Assembly (NCBI RefSeq): GCF_025421775.1
Contig: NZ_JAOEFX010000002.1
Coordinates: 124,001-188,000, forward strand
DNA from: Paenarthrobacter aurescens
GTDB lineage: Bacteria > Actinomycetota > Actinomycetes > Actinomycetales > Micrococcaceae
Reading direction: 5' to 3'
DNA: 64,000 nucleotides
Below the pieces are notes generated by a model. The model made no database searches, had not been told where the DNA came from, and saw only the letters and a program-made list of their open reading frames with translations. Below are positions 18,459-26,698 of the stretch, one piece after another. Position numbers and translations under genes: made by a program. Within the stretch, counting starts at the first letter, position 1, and each line of letters starts with the position of its first letter.

Positions 18459-18622
18459 AGCTCTGCCACTACTCAAGGTCCGTTCGCATAAATCGTCTGG
18501 CAGGGGCGGGGGAACCACTTCTGGTCTTCGAAAGAAGGCCTTGGGGTTAAGTCGCAAAAGCTTCCTTGAAGCAGCGCGGCCGGATGACTCCCATCCGAAT
18601 CCGACAGCTCACCTCGCAGGCA
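18459..18622 (+). ncRNA. Second cyclic di-AMP riboswitch, before the NlpC/P60 gene
   Basis: The same conserved blocks are present: CTCTGCCA ... TGGCAGGGGCGGGGGAACCAC (split here by a long stem), CCTTGGGGTTAAGTC, and CCGAATCCGACAGCTC-ACCTCGCAGGC. The core GGGGTTAAGTC differs by one base from the GGGGTGAAGTC of the upstream copy. The coding region starts 19 bases downstream. It fills most of the 312-base gap after the M23 gene; the remainder, 18345-18450, likely holds a promoter (TTGTACCGTACAAAG region). Confidence 0.92.
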
Positions 18623-18640
18623 TTGGGAGAGGCTACCTAC

Positions 18641-19387
18641 GTGTCATCACGCACTACCCCTGCGCGCCACCGCGCCGAAACGGTTCGCACGAACCCGTTG
18701 AACACTCTTTCCAAGGCTGTTTCATCCAACGCCGGTACCGTTGGCCGCCAGGCTGTCGTCCTGGCAGCAGCCTCAGGCCTCGTCCTCAGCGTCGGTCTGC
18801 CCGCACAGGCAGCTGACACCGATGTTTCCAAGTCGGAAGCATCCAGCACCCAGCAGATGGTTGCCACCGCAATCGTGACTGCAGAGCCCACAGCCACTGT
18901 TTCGTTCGAGAGCCCCGTTGTGGCCACGAAGGAAGCCCCCAAGGTTGTACAGCGCGCATCGCAGGTTACCCAGCGGTCCACTGCGAACGGCACCCAGGAC
19001 TCCGCAGGGGCTGTCACAGCGAAATCCTCCGAAGCCAAGGATGCCGCTTCCAGCGCTGCAGCATCCGGCCTTGCCGCCATCGCCTACACCGGCATTGGCC
19101 ACCCGTACGTTTGGGGCGGCACCACCCCCAACGGCTGGGACTGCTCCGGCTTCACCCAGTGGGTCTACGCCCAGGCCGGCATCAGCATTCCCCGCGTCAA
19201 TGCCTGGACGGCCATGAAGCCCACCAGCACTCCTGCCCCCGGTGACCTGGTCATGCAGAACGGCGGAGCCCACGTTGGAATCTACGTCGGCAACGGCATG
19301 ATGATCAGCGCGTTGAACCCCGGCCAGGGCACGCTCCTGCACTCTGCTGCCTCCACGGGTACGTCCTCCTTCTTCACCCTCCGCTAG
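18641..19387 (+). CDS. Secreted NlpC/P60 endopeptidase
   Basis: A 248-residue exported peptidoglycan hydrolase. Residues ~1-58 form a signal region (RQAVVLAAASGLVLSVGLPAQA-A). A Ser/Thr/Ala-rich linker follows, and the C-terminal ~110 residues are NlpC/P60 with catalytic Cys168 (GWDCSGFTQWVYAQAGISIPR) and His211 (GGAHVGIYVG), so it should cleave D-Glu-mDAP/Lys-type bonds. The GTG at 18641 has GGGAGAGG upstream; frames starting earlier overlap the riboswitch. Controlled by its own c-di-AMP riboswitch. The N-terminal ~60 residues closely match the next gene's, showing a tandem duplication. Confidence 0.93.
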   Translation: MSSRTTPARHRAETVRTNPLNTLSKAVSSNAGTVGRQAVVLAAASGLVLSVGLPAQAADTDVSKSEASSTQQMVATAIVTAEPTATVSFESPVVATKEAPKVVQRASQVTQRSTANGTQDSAGAVTAKSSEAKDAASSAAASGLAAIAYTGIGHPYVWGGTTPNGWDCSGFTQWVYAQAGISIPRVNAWTAMKPTSTPAPGDLVMQNGGAHVGIYVGNGMMISALNPGQGTLLHSAASTGTSSFFTLR

Positions 19388-19407
19388 AAACTATCCGGTT
19401 CGAGGTT

Positions 19408-19469
19408 CGCCAGCATGCCCCCCAAGTGCTGGCGCGCCGCTTAGCCGCGTGTAACCCAACTGCACGCGG
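19408..19469 (+). promoter_or_regulatory. Two hairpins between the NlpC/P60 paralogues
   Basis: CGCCAGCA/TGCTGGCG (19408-19434) and CCGCGTG/CACGCGG (19445-19469) form two consecutive stems in the 100-base gap. Neither has a T-run, so partial termination or mRNA processing between the genes is more likely than full termination. No riboswitch blocks are visible here. Confidence 0.45.
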
Positions 19470-19487
19470 ATACGAAAAGAGAAAATC

Positions 19488-20261
19488 ATGACCAGTGCAC
19501 ACAAGGTTGCACGGCATCGCGCTGAGGCCCCCAAGACCAGCCCGCTTGCCGTCATCGCCAAGGCCGTCAGCGACAACGCCGGTGGCGTTGGTCGCCAGGC
19601 CGCAGTCATCGCCGCAGCTTCAGGCCTGGTCCTGACAGGCAGTGTGGCTGCCAACGCTGCCGACACCAACGTGGACCGTGAATCCACATCCACTACGGCC
19701 CTTGACGTCCAGTCGGTAGTCCAGGCCACTATCGCCGCGGACTCCACGGTTGCCATCTCCTACGAACGCCCCGTGGTCACCACGGTGGAAGCTCCGGCCC
19801 CGGTCGAGAAGAAGGCTCCCGCCAAGGCAGAGACCAAAAAGGCAGCGGAGAACACGGCTACGGCCGGCAACGCGACGCTGGCTGTCAACACGGCTGCTCC
19901 GGCCGCCAAGGCTCCCGCCGCTTCCAGCGGTCTCGGCGCTGCAATTGCCGCAGCTGCGTATGCCCAGCTCGGCGTCACCCAGGACTGCACCATGTTGGTG
20001 ACCAATTCCCTGGCAGCCGTCGGCATCAACTTCCACGACTGGCCGGCCGGCTACCTCTCCCTCGGCCGCACGGTCAGCGCAGCAGAAGCGCAGCCCGGCG
20101 ACTTGGCCTACTACGCCAACGGTGGTCTGGCTGGACAAGCCCACATCGCTGTTTACGTCGGCAACGGCATGGCAGTCCACGGTGGATGGAACGGATCCAC
20201 CACGGCGCTGTTCAGCGTGAACGTCGGCTCCGGCCCGGTTTTCATCCGCGTCAACGGCTGA
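19488..20261 (+). CDS. Secreted NlpC/P60-like paralogue with diverged catalytic domain
   Basis: A 257-residue exported protein. The N-terminus (HRAEAPKTSPLAVIAKAVS, GVGRQAAVIAAASGLVL) is a clear copy of the upstream protein's. A Lys/Ala/Pro-rich wall-spanning linker (~98-145) follows. The C-terminal ~100 residues keep Cys167 (TQDCTMLVTNSLAAVG) and His219 (QAHIAVYVGNGMAVHGG), but the usual DCSGF motif is now DCTML, so substrate choice may differ. ATG at 19488 with GAGAAA upstream. It is not preceded by a riboswitch of its own but may be read through from the controlled upstream promoter. Confidence 0.85.
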   Translation: MTSAHKVARHRAEAPKTSPLAVIAKAVSDNAGGVGRQAAVIAAASGLVLTGSVAANAADTNVDRESTSTTALDVQSVVQATIAADSTVAISYERPVVTTVEAPAPVEKKAPAKAETKKAAENTATAGNATLAVNTAAPAAKAPAASSGLGAAIAAAAYAQLGVTQDCTMLVTNSLAAVGINFHDWPAGYLSLGRTVSAAEAQPGDLAYYANGGLAGQAHIAVYVGNGMAVHGGWNGSTTALFSVNVGSGPVFIRVNG

Positions 20262-20276
20262 TCCAAGCATTTCCAC

Positions 20277-20316
20277 GAACACCCCGCAGGCTGAGGCCGG
20301 CGGGGTGTTCTGCTTT
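20277..20316 (+). terminator. Intrinsic terminator after the hydrolase cluster
   Basis: GAACACCCCGC and its exact complement flank a 12-base loop, starting 15 bases after the stop codon, followed by TGCTTT. Confidence 0.85.
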
Positions 20317-20479
20317 AACCCCGCATGAACACTTGCCGACACTGCAGGCGAAACGGCAGGAAAATTCGTTGATACGGCATATAAGTGCTTACCCTTATGT
20401 TGTCGATCCACAGCCCGTACATGCAGAGGGCAGCCGGCCCTCGTGCCCCTGACGGGTGCGGCCGTGAAGAGGTACGTGC

Positions 20480-20980
20480 ATGCGCACACTCGTTCTGAAT
20501 GCTGGATATGAACCGCTGGCGGTAATAACATTCCGCCGGGCGCTGGTCCTTGTGCTCACTGGGAAAGCTAGCGTTGTGGCCGAAGGCGACGAGCCTGTCG
20601 TCGGGCCGCAGGAGATTCTGGGAAGACCTTCCGTGATTCTCCTCAACCGCTACATCCGCCCCAGATACAACAGGGTTACCGCCGTGAGTCGCCGCGGGGT
20701 ACTGCGCCGCGACGGCCATCGCTGCGCCTACTGCGGGAAAACAGCCCACACCATAGACCACGTCCACCCCAAATCCAGGGGCGGCGCGGATTCCTGGGAA
20801 AACCTGGTTGCGGCGTGCTTGAAATGCAATAACGCCAAGAGCGACCACACGCTGGCGGAGATGGGTTGGAAACTCCGTTTCACGCCCGGCGTGCCCCAGG
20901 GAACCATGTGGCAGATCAAAGAACTCGAGAAACCTGCGCCGGACTGGGACCCGTTCCTGTTGCCGGAATCCGCTGCCTGA
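20480..20980 (+). CDS. HNH endonuclease family protein
   Basis: A 166-residue protein. The N-terminal half (MRTLVLNAGYEPLAVITFRRALVLVLTGKA) is the conserved lead domain of a widespread actinobacterial and cyanobacterial HNH family. The C-terminal half has two zinc-binding pairs (CAYC, CLKC) around the HNH core (HTIDHVHPKSRGG, ENLVAACLKCNNAKSDH). It probably nicks or cuts DNA, yet its partner process is unknown; it is a chromosomal housekeeping-type gene rather than a homing element by appearance. AGAGG lies 7 bases before the ATG. The 163 bases upstream are relatively AT-rich and likely hold the promoter. Confidence 0.88.
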   Translation: MRTLVLNAGYEPLAVITFRRALVLVLTGKASVVAEGDEPVVGPQEILGRPSVILLNRYIRPRYNRVTAVSRRGVLRRDGHRCAYCGKTAHTIDHVHPKSRGGADSWENLVAACLKCNNAKSDHTLAEMGWKLRFTPGVPQGTMWQIKELEKPAPDWDPFLLPESAA

Positions 20981-21022
20981 TCGATTTCTGCTGAGCCCCG
21001 CCGTCCCGGGTAATCTGGGCGG

Positions 21023-21928
21023 ATGGAGTTCAATGCCGTGATTTTGGCGGGCGGCAGGGCCACCCGCCTCGGAGGCGTGCCCAAGCCGTCGTTGGAGTAC
21101 GACGGCGCCACGCTCCTTTCGCATGCCCTGCTGTCGGTCCGGGGTGCTTCAGCGGTGGTCGTGGTGGGTCCGGATGTTTCAGGATATGCCGGTGGGTCCT
21201 TGCCGGACGGGGTCCTGCAGGCGCGGGAGGAGCCCGTCTTCGCTGGTCCCGCCGCTGCGATCGCGGCCGGTATGGCCGCGCTGAAAGAGAACGGGTCCAT
21301 CACCCCGTGGACGTTGGTGGTGGCATGCGATATGCCCCATGCTTCCCTTGGAATGGGTCCCCTTTGGGAGGCCCTGGAATCGCATCCCGGAGTGGAAGGG
21401 GCCATGGCTGTTTCCCCGGACGGGCGGAAGCAGCCGCTTCTGGGGGCGTACAGCACAGCTGCACTGGACCGGGAAGTGGCCGTAGCTTCGGAAGGTTCCG
21501 GGTTAACGAACTCTTCAGTGTTCCGGCTGCTTGCTAGGCTGAACGTGCTGGACGTTGCTGTCCCCGAAGGATCCACGGATGACGTGGACACGTGGGAGGA
21601 CGCTGCGGCCTTGGGCATTGACTACGAGTTGGAGGCGGACGTGAAGAGCCAGGAAGAGACGCTCGAGGAATGGTGCCGCACACTGCTGCAGGCATTTGAG
21701 CTTGAGGGCGTTGAAGTGGACGTCAATGAGGTCCTCGCTGTCGCTGGAGTGGCCGCTCACTCTGTGGTGCGTCCCGCCGCGCCCTTAACCACTTTCATTG
21801 CCGGATACGCGGCGGGCATGGCCCGTGGCATTGGCCAGGCCAGCGATGATGCTTCGATGAACGCGGCCTTGGAGCTGGCCCGCAAGGTTGCCAAGGAGTA
21901 CTCGGAGTCCGGGACTGACGCCGAATGA
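21023..21928 (+). CDS. MobA-like nucleotidyltransferase fused to DUF6457
   Basis: A 301-residue protein. Residues ~1-200 are a MobA-type NTP-transferase (VILAGGRATRLGGVPKPSLEYDG; VVACDMPHAS), expected to attach GMP to the molybdenum cofactor. Residues ~210-300 (EETLEEWCRTLLQAFELEG ... LTTFIAGYAAGMARG) are the DUF6457 helical domain. The promoter looks leaderless: TAATCT lies 6 bases before the ATG and there is no ribosome-binding site. Its stop overlaps the moeA start by 4 bases (ATGA). Context with moeA, an Mo oxidoreductase and fdhD supports the role. Confidence 0.87.
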   Translation: MEFNAVILAGGRATRLGGVPKPSLEYDGATLLSHALLSVRGASAVVVVGPDVSGYAGGSLPDGVLQAREEPVFAGPAAAIAAGMAALKENGSITPWTLVVACDMPHASLGMGPLWEALESHPGVEGAMAVSPDGRKQPLLGAYSTAALDREVAVASEGSGLTNSSVFRLLARLNVLDVAVPEGSTDDVDTWEDAAALGIDYELEADVKSQEETLEEWCRTLLQAFELEGVEVDVNEVLAVAGVAAHSVVRPAAPLTTFIAGYAAGMARGIGQASDDASMNAALELARKVAKEYSESGTDAE

Positions 21929-23283
21929 CAGAGGCCCCCGGCAAGGGCCATCACGCGGCACACACCTGGGATGAGGCCCGGCAACGCGCGTTCGATGCGG
22001 CCGCTCCCATCCCGCCGGGCCCGGTACCGCTCAGCTCGGCCGTTGGCCGCACCTTGGCTTCGGATGCCCTGGCAGTGCAGGACATGCCGCATTACGCGTC
22101 GTCCGCCATGGATGGTTGGGCTGTCAACGGCAGCGGTCCATGGATCCTCAGTGAACCGGGGCAGAGATTGGCTCCACACCAAGCCAGTCCCATTGTGACG
22201 GGCGGGCTGATTCCGCCCGGTGCCAAGGCAGTGCTTCGCAGCGAGAGCGGCGTTATCACCACGGACGACGACGGCCTGCCGGTGTTGGCGCTGGGCGGCA
22301 CTGCGAAACCGGGGGAGCCCCGCAACGGCCAACACATCCGCAAAGCAGCAGAAGAGGCCGCCGAGGGTGAAGTCCTGCTCAAAGCCGGTACGGTACTGAA
22401 CCCGGCACATATCGCCCTCGCGGCGCTGGCAGGCCTGGACCACCTGGACGTTCTCGGCAAACCGTTGGTCAGGTTCCTGTTGACGGGATCGGAAGTCGTG
22501 GCCCAAGGGATTCCCCTGCCGGGACAGGTCCGGGACACCTTTGGTCCGCAACTGGGTGCCGTGGTTGAACTCCTGGGCGGTATCGCCGGCGAGCAGCTCA
22601 GGGTGGGCGACAGTTATGGGGAATGGCTTGCCGCACTCCAGGACACCGAACCGTCCCTGGACGAACTCACAGCGGACGTACCCTACGCCGAAACAGAGCC
22701 GCCTGCCGACGTCGTCATAACCACGGGCGGGACGGGACGTTCCGGGACTGACCACTTCAGGAGGGCTGTGGCCGAACTTGGTGGGCGTCTGCTGATAGAC
22801 GGAATCGCCATGCGCCCTGGACACCCCGCCGTGCTGGCGGAATTGCCTGATGGCCGGTTCGTGCTGGGGCTGCCAGGGAATCCGCTCGCTGCGATGATGG
22901 CCCTGTTTACCGTCGGGGAACCCTTGCTGGCGGCCTTGGGCCATGGGCGCTTGGACGAGGCAGGCGAAGTTCCTTGTGGCGCCATGATCGACGCAGACCC
23001 GGGCAGAACCCGCCTGATGCCGTTCAAGCTGGTGTACGGCTTGGCGTCGCCGGCGCAATACGCGGGTCCGGGAATGATGCGTGGGCTGGCCGGTGCGGAC
23101 GGGGTCATGGTGGTGCCGCCGCACGGCGTCCAACTGGGCGAACCGGTCCCTGCCTTTGCGCTGCCATGGGGCAAGCCTTTGCCCGCGCCCAAGACGTCGG
23201 AGGACAAAATCCGCAAGGCTGCGCCGCGAGCGCAAAAGAAGACTTCATCGGGCCCGGTGGACTGGAGTGCGCTGGACGCCTGA
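21925..23283 (+). CDS. moeA: Molybdopterin molybdenumtransferase MoeA
   Basis: A 452-residue MoeA, which inserts molybdate into adenylylated molybdopterin. Visible motifs are SSAVGRTLASDALAVQDMPHYASSAMDGWAV near the start (given in pieces in the family profile), the TGGLIPPGA loop, TTGGTGRSGTDHF in the MoCF-like domain, and GLPGNPLAAM. It overlaps the upstream gene by 4 bases, so translation is coupled. The C-terminal ~40 residues are a Lys/Pro-rich extension. Next in line is the molybdoenzyme itself. Confidence 0.93.
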   Translation: MTEAPGKGHHAAHTWDEARQRAFDAAAPIPPGPVPLSSAVGRTLASDALAVQDMPHYASSAMDGWAVNGSGPWILSEPGQRLAPHQASPIVTGGLIPPGAKAVLRSESGVITTDDDGLPVLALGGTAKPGEPRNGQHIRKAAEEAAEGEVLLKAGTVLNPAHIALAALAGLDHLDVLGKPLVRFLLTGSEVVAQGIPLPGQVRDTFGPQLGAVVELLGGIAGEQLRVGDSYGEWLAALQDTEPSLDELTADVPYAETEPPADVVITTGGTGRSGTDHFRRAVAELGGRLLIDGIAMRPGHPAVLAELPDGRFVLGLPGNPLAAMMALFTVGEPLLAALGHGRLDEAGEVPCGAMIDADPGRTRLMPFKLVYGLASPAQYAGPGMMRGLAGADGVMVVPPHGVQLGEPVPAFALPWGKPLPAPKTSEDKIRKAAPRAQKKTSSGPVDWSALDA

Positions 23284-23333
23284 GCACTGGGACGAGACCC
23301 AGGGTGGTGCCGACAAAGTGCAATGATGGACTC

Positions 23334-25658
23334 ATGAACAGGCATGCTCCCGAACAGGACATCAACGAAGATGACCTGCAAATCCACCCGCCCAAACAAG
23401 CCGCGGCAGGCCTCAAGGCTGTCACTGTTGCCCTTGAACGGGGTTACGCCCAGGCCGGAGTTGCCCGCACGGTCCGATCCATGCTCAGGGTCAACCAACA
23501 CGACGGCTTTGATTGCCCCGGTTGCGCGTGGCCGGAATCCATCACGGGCAGGCGCAGCCCCGCAGAGTTTTGCGAGAACGGGGCCAAGGCGATCGCCGAG
23601 GAAAGCACTACCCGGACCGTCGGTGCCGAATTTTGGGCCAAACATTCCCTGGCGGACCTGGAAGATAAGACGGAATACTGGCTGGGGAGCCAGGGACGAC
23701 TTTCAGAGCCTGTGGTCATCAAACCGGGTGACACCCACTACTCGCCGATCAGCTGGACCGAAGCATTCGCATTGATCGGCGAACACATCAACGCCACCAC
23801 GCCGGACAAGTGCGTGTTCTATACCTCGGGCCGCACGGCCAACGAGACCGCCTTCATGTACCAGTTGTTCGCGCGAAGCCTCGGCACCAACAACCTGCCC
23901 GACTGCTCCAACATGTGCCACGAATCCTCAGGCAGCGCCCTCAACCCCACCATCGGAATCGGCAAAGGCACCGTCTCCCTTGAAGACATCCATCACGCCG
24001 GGCTGGTGTTGGTGGTTGGCCAGAACCCGGGAACCAACCACCCCCGCATGCTGTCAGCCCTCAGGGATTGCAAGAACAACGGCGGGAAGATCGTTGCGGT
24101 CAACCCGCTGCCAGAAGCCGGCCTCCTGAACTTCAAGGACCCGCAGTCCCTCAACGGCGTGATCGGTGGCGGCACCACCATCGCTGACGAGTTCCTGCAG
24201 ATCAAAGTTGGCGGCGACCTCGCGCTGTTCCAAGCACTGGGCCACCTCCTCCTGGAGGAAGAGAAGCGGAACCCGGGGACCGTCGTCGACCATTCCTTCA
24301 TTGAAAAGCAGACCGAGGGGTTCGCTGCCTACAAGGAAGCGCGTTCGGTGCTGGACTGGGACGAAACCGAGCGGGCCACGGGCCTGACGCGCGGGGAGAT
24401 TACCAAGGCGGCCGGGATGATGGCTGCGTCGAAGGCAACCATCATCTGCTGGGCGCTCGGACTGACGCAGCAGCCGCACTCGGTGGATACCCTGCGGGAG
24501 ATCATCAACCTGCTTCTGCTTCAAGGCAACTTCGGCAAGCGCGGGGCAGGGGCCTGCCCGGTCCGGGGCCACTCGAATGTCCAAGGGGACCGCACCATGG
24601 GCATCTGGGAGAAGCCCAAGGAGCAGTTCCTGGCCTCGTTGGACAAGGAATTCGGCTTCCAGATGCCGCGTGAGCACGGCTATGACTCCGTGGAGACCCA
24701 GCACGCCCTGGAAAAGGGTGACGTGGATGTCTTCGTGTCCATGGGCGGAAACTTCGCTGCGGCGGGATCGGACACGGCAGCGCTGGAACAAGGCCTGAAG
24801 AACGCAGGACTGACGGTCCACATTTCCACTAAACCCAACCGCGCCCACGTGGTGCATGGGAAAACTTCCCTGATCCTGCCCACGCTGGGCAGGACGGACA
24901 CGGATGACAAACACCCCAAGGGCAAGCAGTTCCTGTCCGTGGAGGACTCCATGTCCGTCATCCACAAAACGCAGGGGCGGCTTGAACCCGTCTCCGAGCA
25001 TTTGTTGAGCGAACCGGTCATCGTGGCCCGCATGGCGCAGGCCACGTTGGGAGATGACCACGGCGTGGCCTGGCGGGCCATGGCCGAAGACTACGACGTC
25101 ATCCGGGACCACATCTCAAGGGTCATTCCCGGCTTCGAGGACTTCAACGCGAGGGTCCGCACCAAGAACGGCTTTGTGCTGCCCAACCCGCCGCGGGACA
25201 CCCGGACCTTCGCCACGGACATCGGGAAGGGTCGCTTCTCCGTTCGGCCACTCGAGTACCTGGAAGCGCCCGAGGGCCACCTGATCCTCCAGACGGTGCG
25301 CAGCCACGACCAGTACAACACCACCTTCTATGGTCTTGACGACAGGTACCGCGGCGTCTCCGATGGACGCCGGGTGATCCTGGTGCACCCGGAAGACATT
25401 GAGGATCTCGGCTTCGAGGACCGCGAACTGGTGGACGTCATTTCCACATTTGGGGGTACGGAGCGTCGCGCCAACAAGTTCCGGCTGATCGGGTACCCCA
25501 CTGCCAAGGGATGTGCCGCAGCGTACTTCCCGGAGGCCAACGCCCTGGTGCACCGCGAACTGGTGGCCCGGGAATCAAACACCCCCGGCTACAAGGCGAT
25601 GACCGTGCGGTTCGTCAAGCATGCCGGGGCGAACTCCAACGAGGAGAAGGGATCCTGA
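23334..25658 (+). CDS. FdhF/YdeP-family molybdopterin oxidoreductase (formate dehydrogenase-like)
   Basis: A 774-residue bis-MGD enzyme. Three cysteines near the N-terminus (Cys61 and Cys64 in FDCPGC, Cys80 in EFCENGAKA) mark the iron-sulfur region of the YdeP group. Cys195 (DCSNMCHESSGS) lines up with the molybdenum-ligating selenocysteine of E. coli FdhF (shown there as UHGPSV), so this is a Cys-ligated form. Later motifs include GACPVRGHSNVQGDRTMG and a C-terminal molydopterin dinucleotide domain. The ATG at 23334 is used; the open frame upstream overlaps moeA in another frame. FdhD follows immediately, which supports formate as substrate; YdeP proteins are otherwise linked to acid resistance. 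Confidence 0.88.
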   Translation: MNRHAPEQDINEDDLQIHPPKQAAAGLKAVTVALERGYAQAGVARTVRSMLRVNQHDGFDCPGCAWPESITGRRSPAEFCENGAKAIAEESTTRTVGAEFWAKHSLADLEDKTEYWLGSQGRLSEPVVIKPGDTHYSPISWTEAFALIGEHINATTPDKCVFYTSGRTANETAFMYQLFARSLGTNNLPDCSNMCHESSGSALNPTIGIGKGTVSLEDIHHAGLVLVVGQNPGTNHPRMLSALRDCKNNGGKIVAVNPLPEAGLLNFKDPQSLNGVIGGGTTIADEFLQIKVGGDLALFQALGHLLLEEEKRNPGTVVDHSFIEKQTEGFAAYKEARSVLDWDETERATGLTRGEITKAAGMMAASKATIICWALGLTQQPHSVDTLREIINLLLLQGNFGKRGAGACPVRGHSNVQGDRTMGIWEKPKEQFLASLDKEFGFQMPREHGYDSVETQHALEKGDVDVFVSMGGNFAAAGSDTAALEQGLKNAGLTVHISTKPNRAHVVHGKTSLILPTLGRTDTDDKHPKGKQFLSVEDSMSVIHKTQGRLEPVSEHLLSEPVIVARMAQATLGDDHGVAWRAMAEDYDVIRDHISRVIPGFEDFNARVRTKNGFVLPNPPRDTRTFATDIGKGRFSVRPLEYLEAPEGHLILQTVRSHDQYNTTFYGLDDRYRGVSDGRRVILVHPEDIEDLGFEDRELVDVISTFGGTERRANKFRLIGYPTAKGCAAAYFPEANALVHRELVARESNTPGYKAMTVRFVKHAGANSNEEKGS

Positions 25659-25659
25659 C

Positions 25660-26526
25660 ATGGGACGCGTGACGCAGCGCCGCAAGGTGCACAAGTTTGT
25701 CCTGGATGGCTCCCCGCAGGCCTTGGAACATCCGGTCCGGTTCAAGGAAGACGTGCTCGCGGTGGAAGAACCGCTGGAGATCCGTTTGGGGGACATGTCC
25801 TTCTCGGTGACCATGCGGACTCCGGGGGATGACTTCGACCTCGTGGCGGGATTCCTGGTTTCGGAGGGGATCGTATGGGAGCCATCGCAGTTGATCTCGG
25901 AGCGTTTCTGCGCGGGTGAGGACGAGGACGGGGTGCAGACCTTCAACGTCGTGGACGCACAGCTCCGGCCCGACGTAGAGCGGCCGGACACCGGCCGCAA
26001 CGTCTACACGTCCAGTTCCTGCGGTATTTGCGGCACGGACTCCATCGACGCCGTCCGCAAGTCCTCCAGGCACAGTCCCAAGGAAGACGATGTCACCATC
26101 CCGGTCACGGCGCTCGCCGCCTTGCCCGACCGACTCCGTGAGGCGCAAGCGGTCTTCGAAAAGACGGGCGGCGTCCACGCAGCCGGACTCTTCAGGATTC
26201 ACGACGACGGCACAACAGAGTTGCTGTGCCTCCGGGAAGATGTGGGCAGGCATAATGCGGTGGACAAGGTGGTGGGCTGGGCTTTGCGGGCCGGAATGCT
26301 GCCGCTGAAAGGCACGGTGCTGCAGGTTTCGGGCAGGGCGTCGTTCGAGCTTGTCCAGAAAGCTGCCATGGCAGGCATCCCGGTGTTGGCGGCCGTGAGT
26401 GCGCCGTCCAGCCTGGCAGCAGAGCTGGCTGTGGACTCGGGCATCACCTTGGTGGGGTTCAGCCGCGGGCTGAGCCTGAACGTCTACGCGGGGCGCGAAA
26501 GAATTGTAGGAGAAGCGGCCGCGTAA
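25660..26526 (+). CDS. fdhD: Formate dehydrogenase accessory sulfurtransferase FdhD
   Basis: A 288-residue FdhD, which moves sulfur from a cysteine desulfurase to the molybdenum cofactor of formate dehydrogenases. The transfer motif is present as SSCGICG, and FAGEDEDGV-type and GRHNAVDKVVGWAL stretches fit the family. The ATG at 25660 follows the oxidoreductase stop by one base, with GAGGAGAAGGG upstream, so the pair is coupled. Confidence 0.95.
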   Translation: MGRVTQRRKVHKFVLDGSPQALEHPVRFKEDVLAVEEPLEIRLGDMSFSVTMRTPGDDFDLVAGFLVSEGIVWEPSQLISERFCAGEDEDGVQTFNVVDAQLRPDVERPDTGRNVYTSSSCGICGTDSIDAVRKSSRHSPKEDDVTIPVTALAALPDRLREAQAVFEKTGGVHAAGLFRIHDDGTTELLCLREDVGRHNAVDKVVGWALRAGMLPLKGTVLQVSGRASFELVQKAAMAGIPVLAAVSAPSSLAAELAVDSGITLVGFSRGLSLNVYAGRERIVGEAAA

Positions 26527-26698
26527 GGCTGCTTGGTGGCCGGGGATAGTGACCACTCACTTGGCTATTGTGCTGGAACAACGTAGATTTTATCCATCGA
26601 TTGGAACCGCGGTGAACCCAGAATCACCGTCCATGCCCAGAACGCTGGGGGCCGGTCACCAAGCCTCGTCACCCAGCAAACTCCAAAAGGGGAATTAA

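Noticed and set aside
19388..19487. A third c-di-AMP riboswitch before the second NlpC/P60-like gene
   Set aside because: The gap is only 100 bases and lacks all conserved blocks; just two plain hairpins are present.
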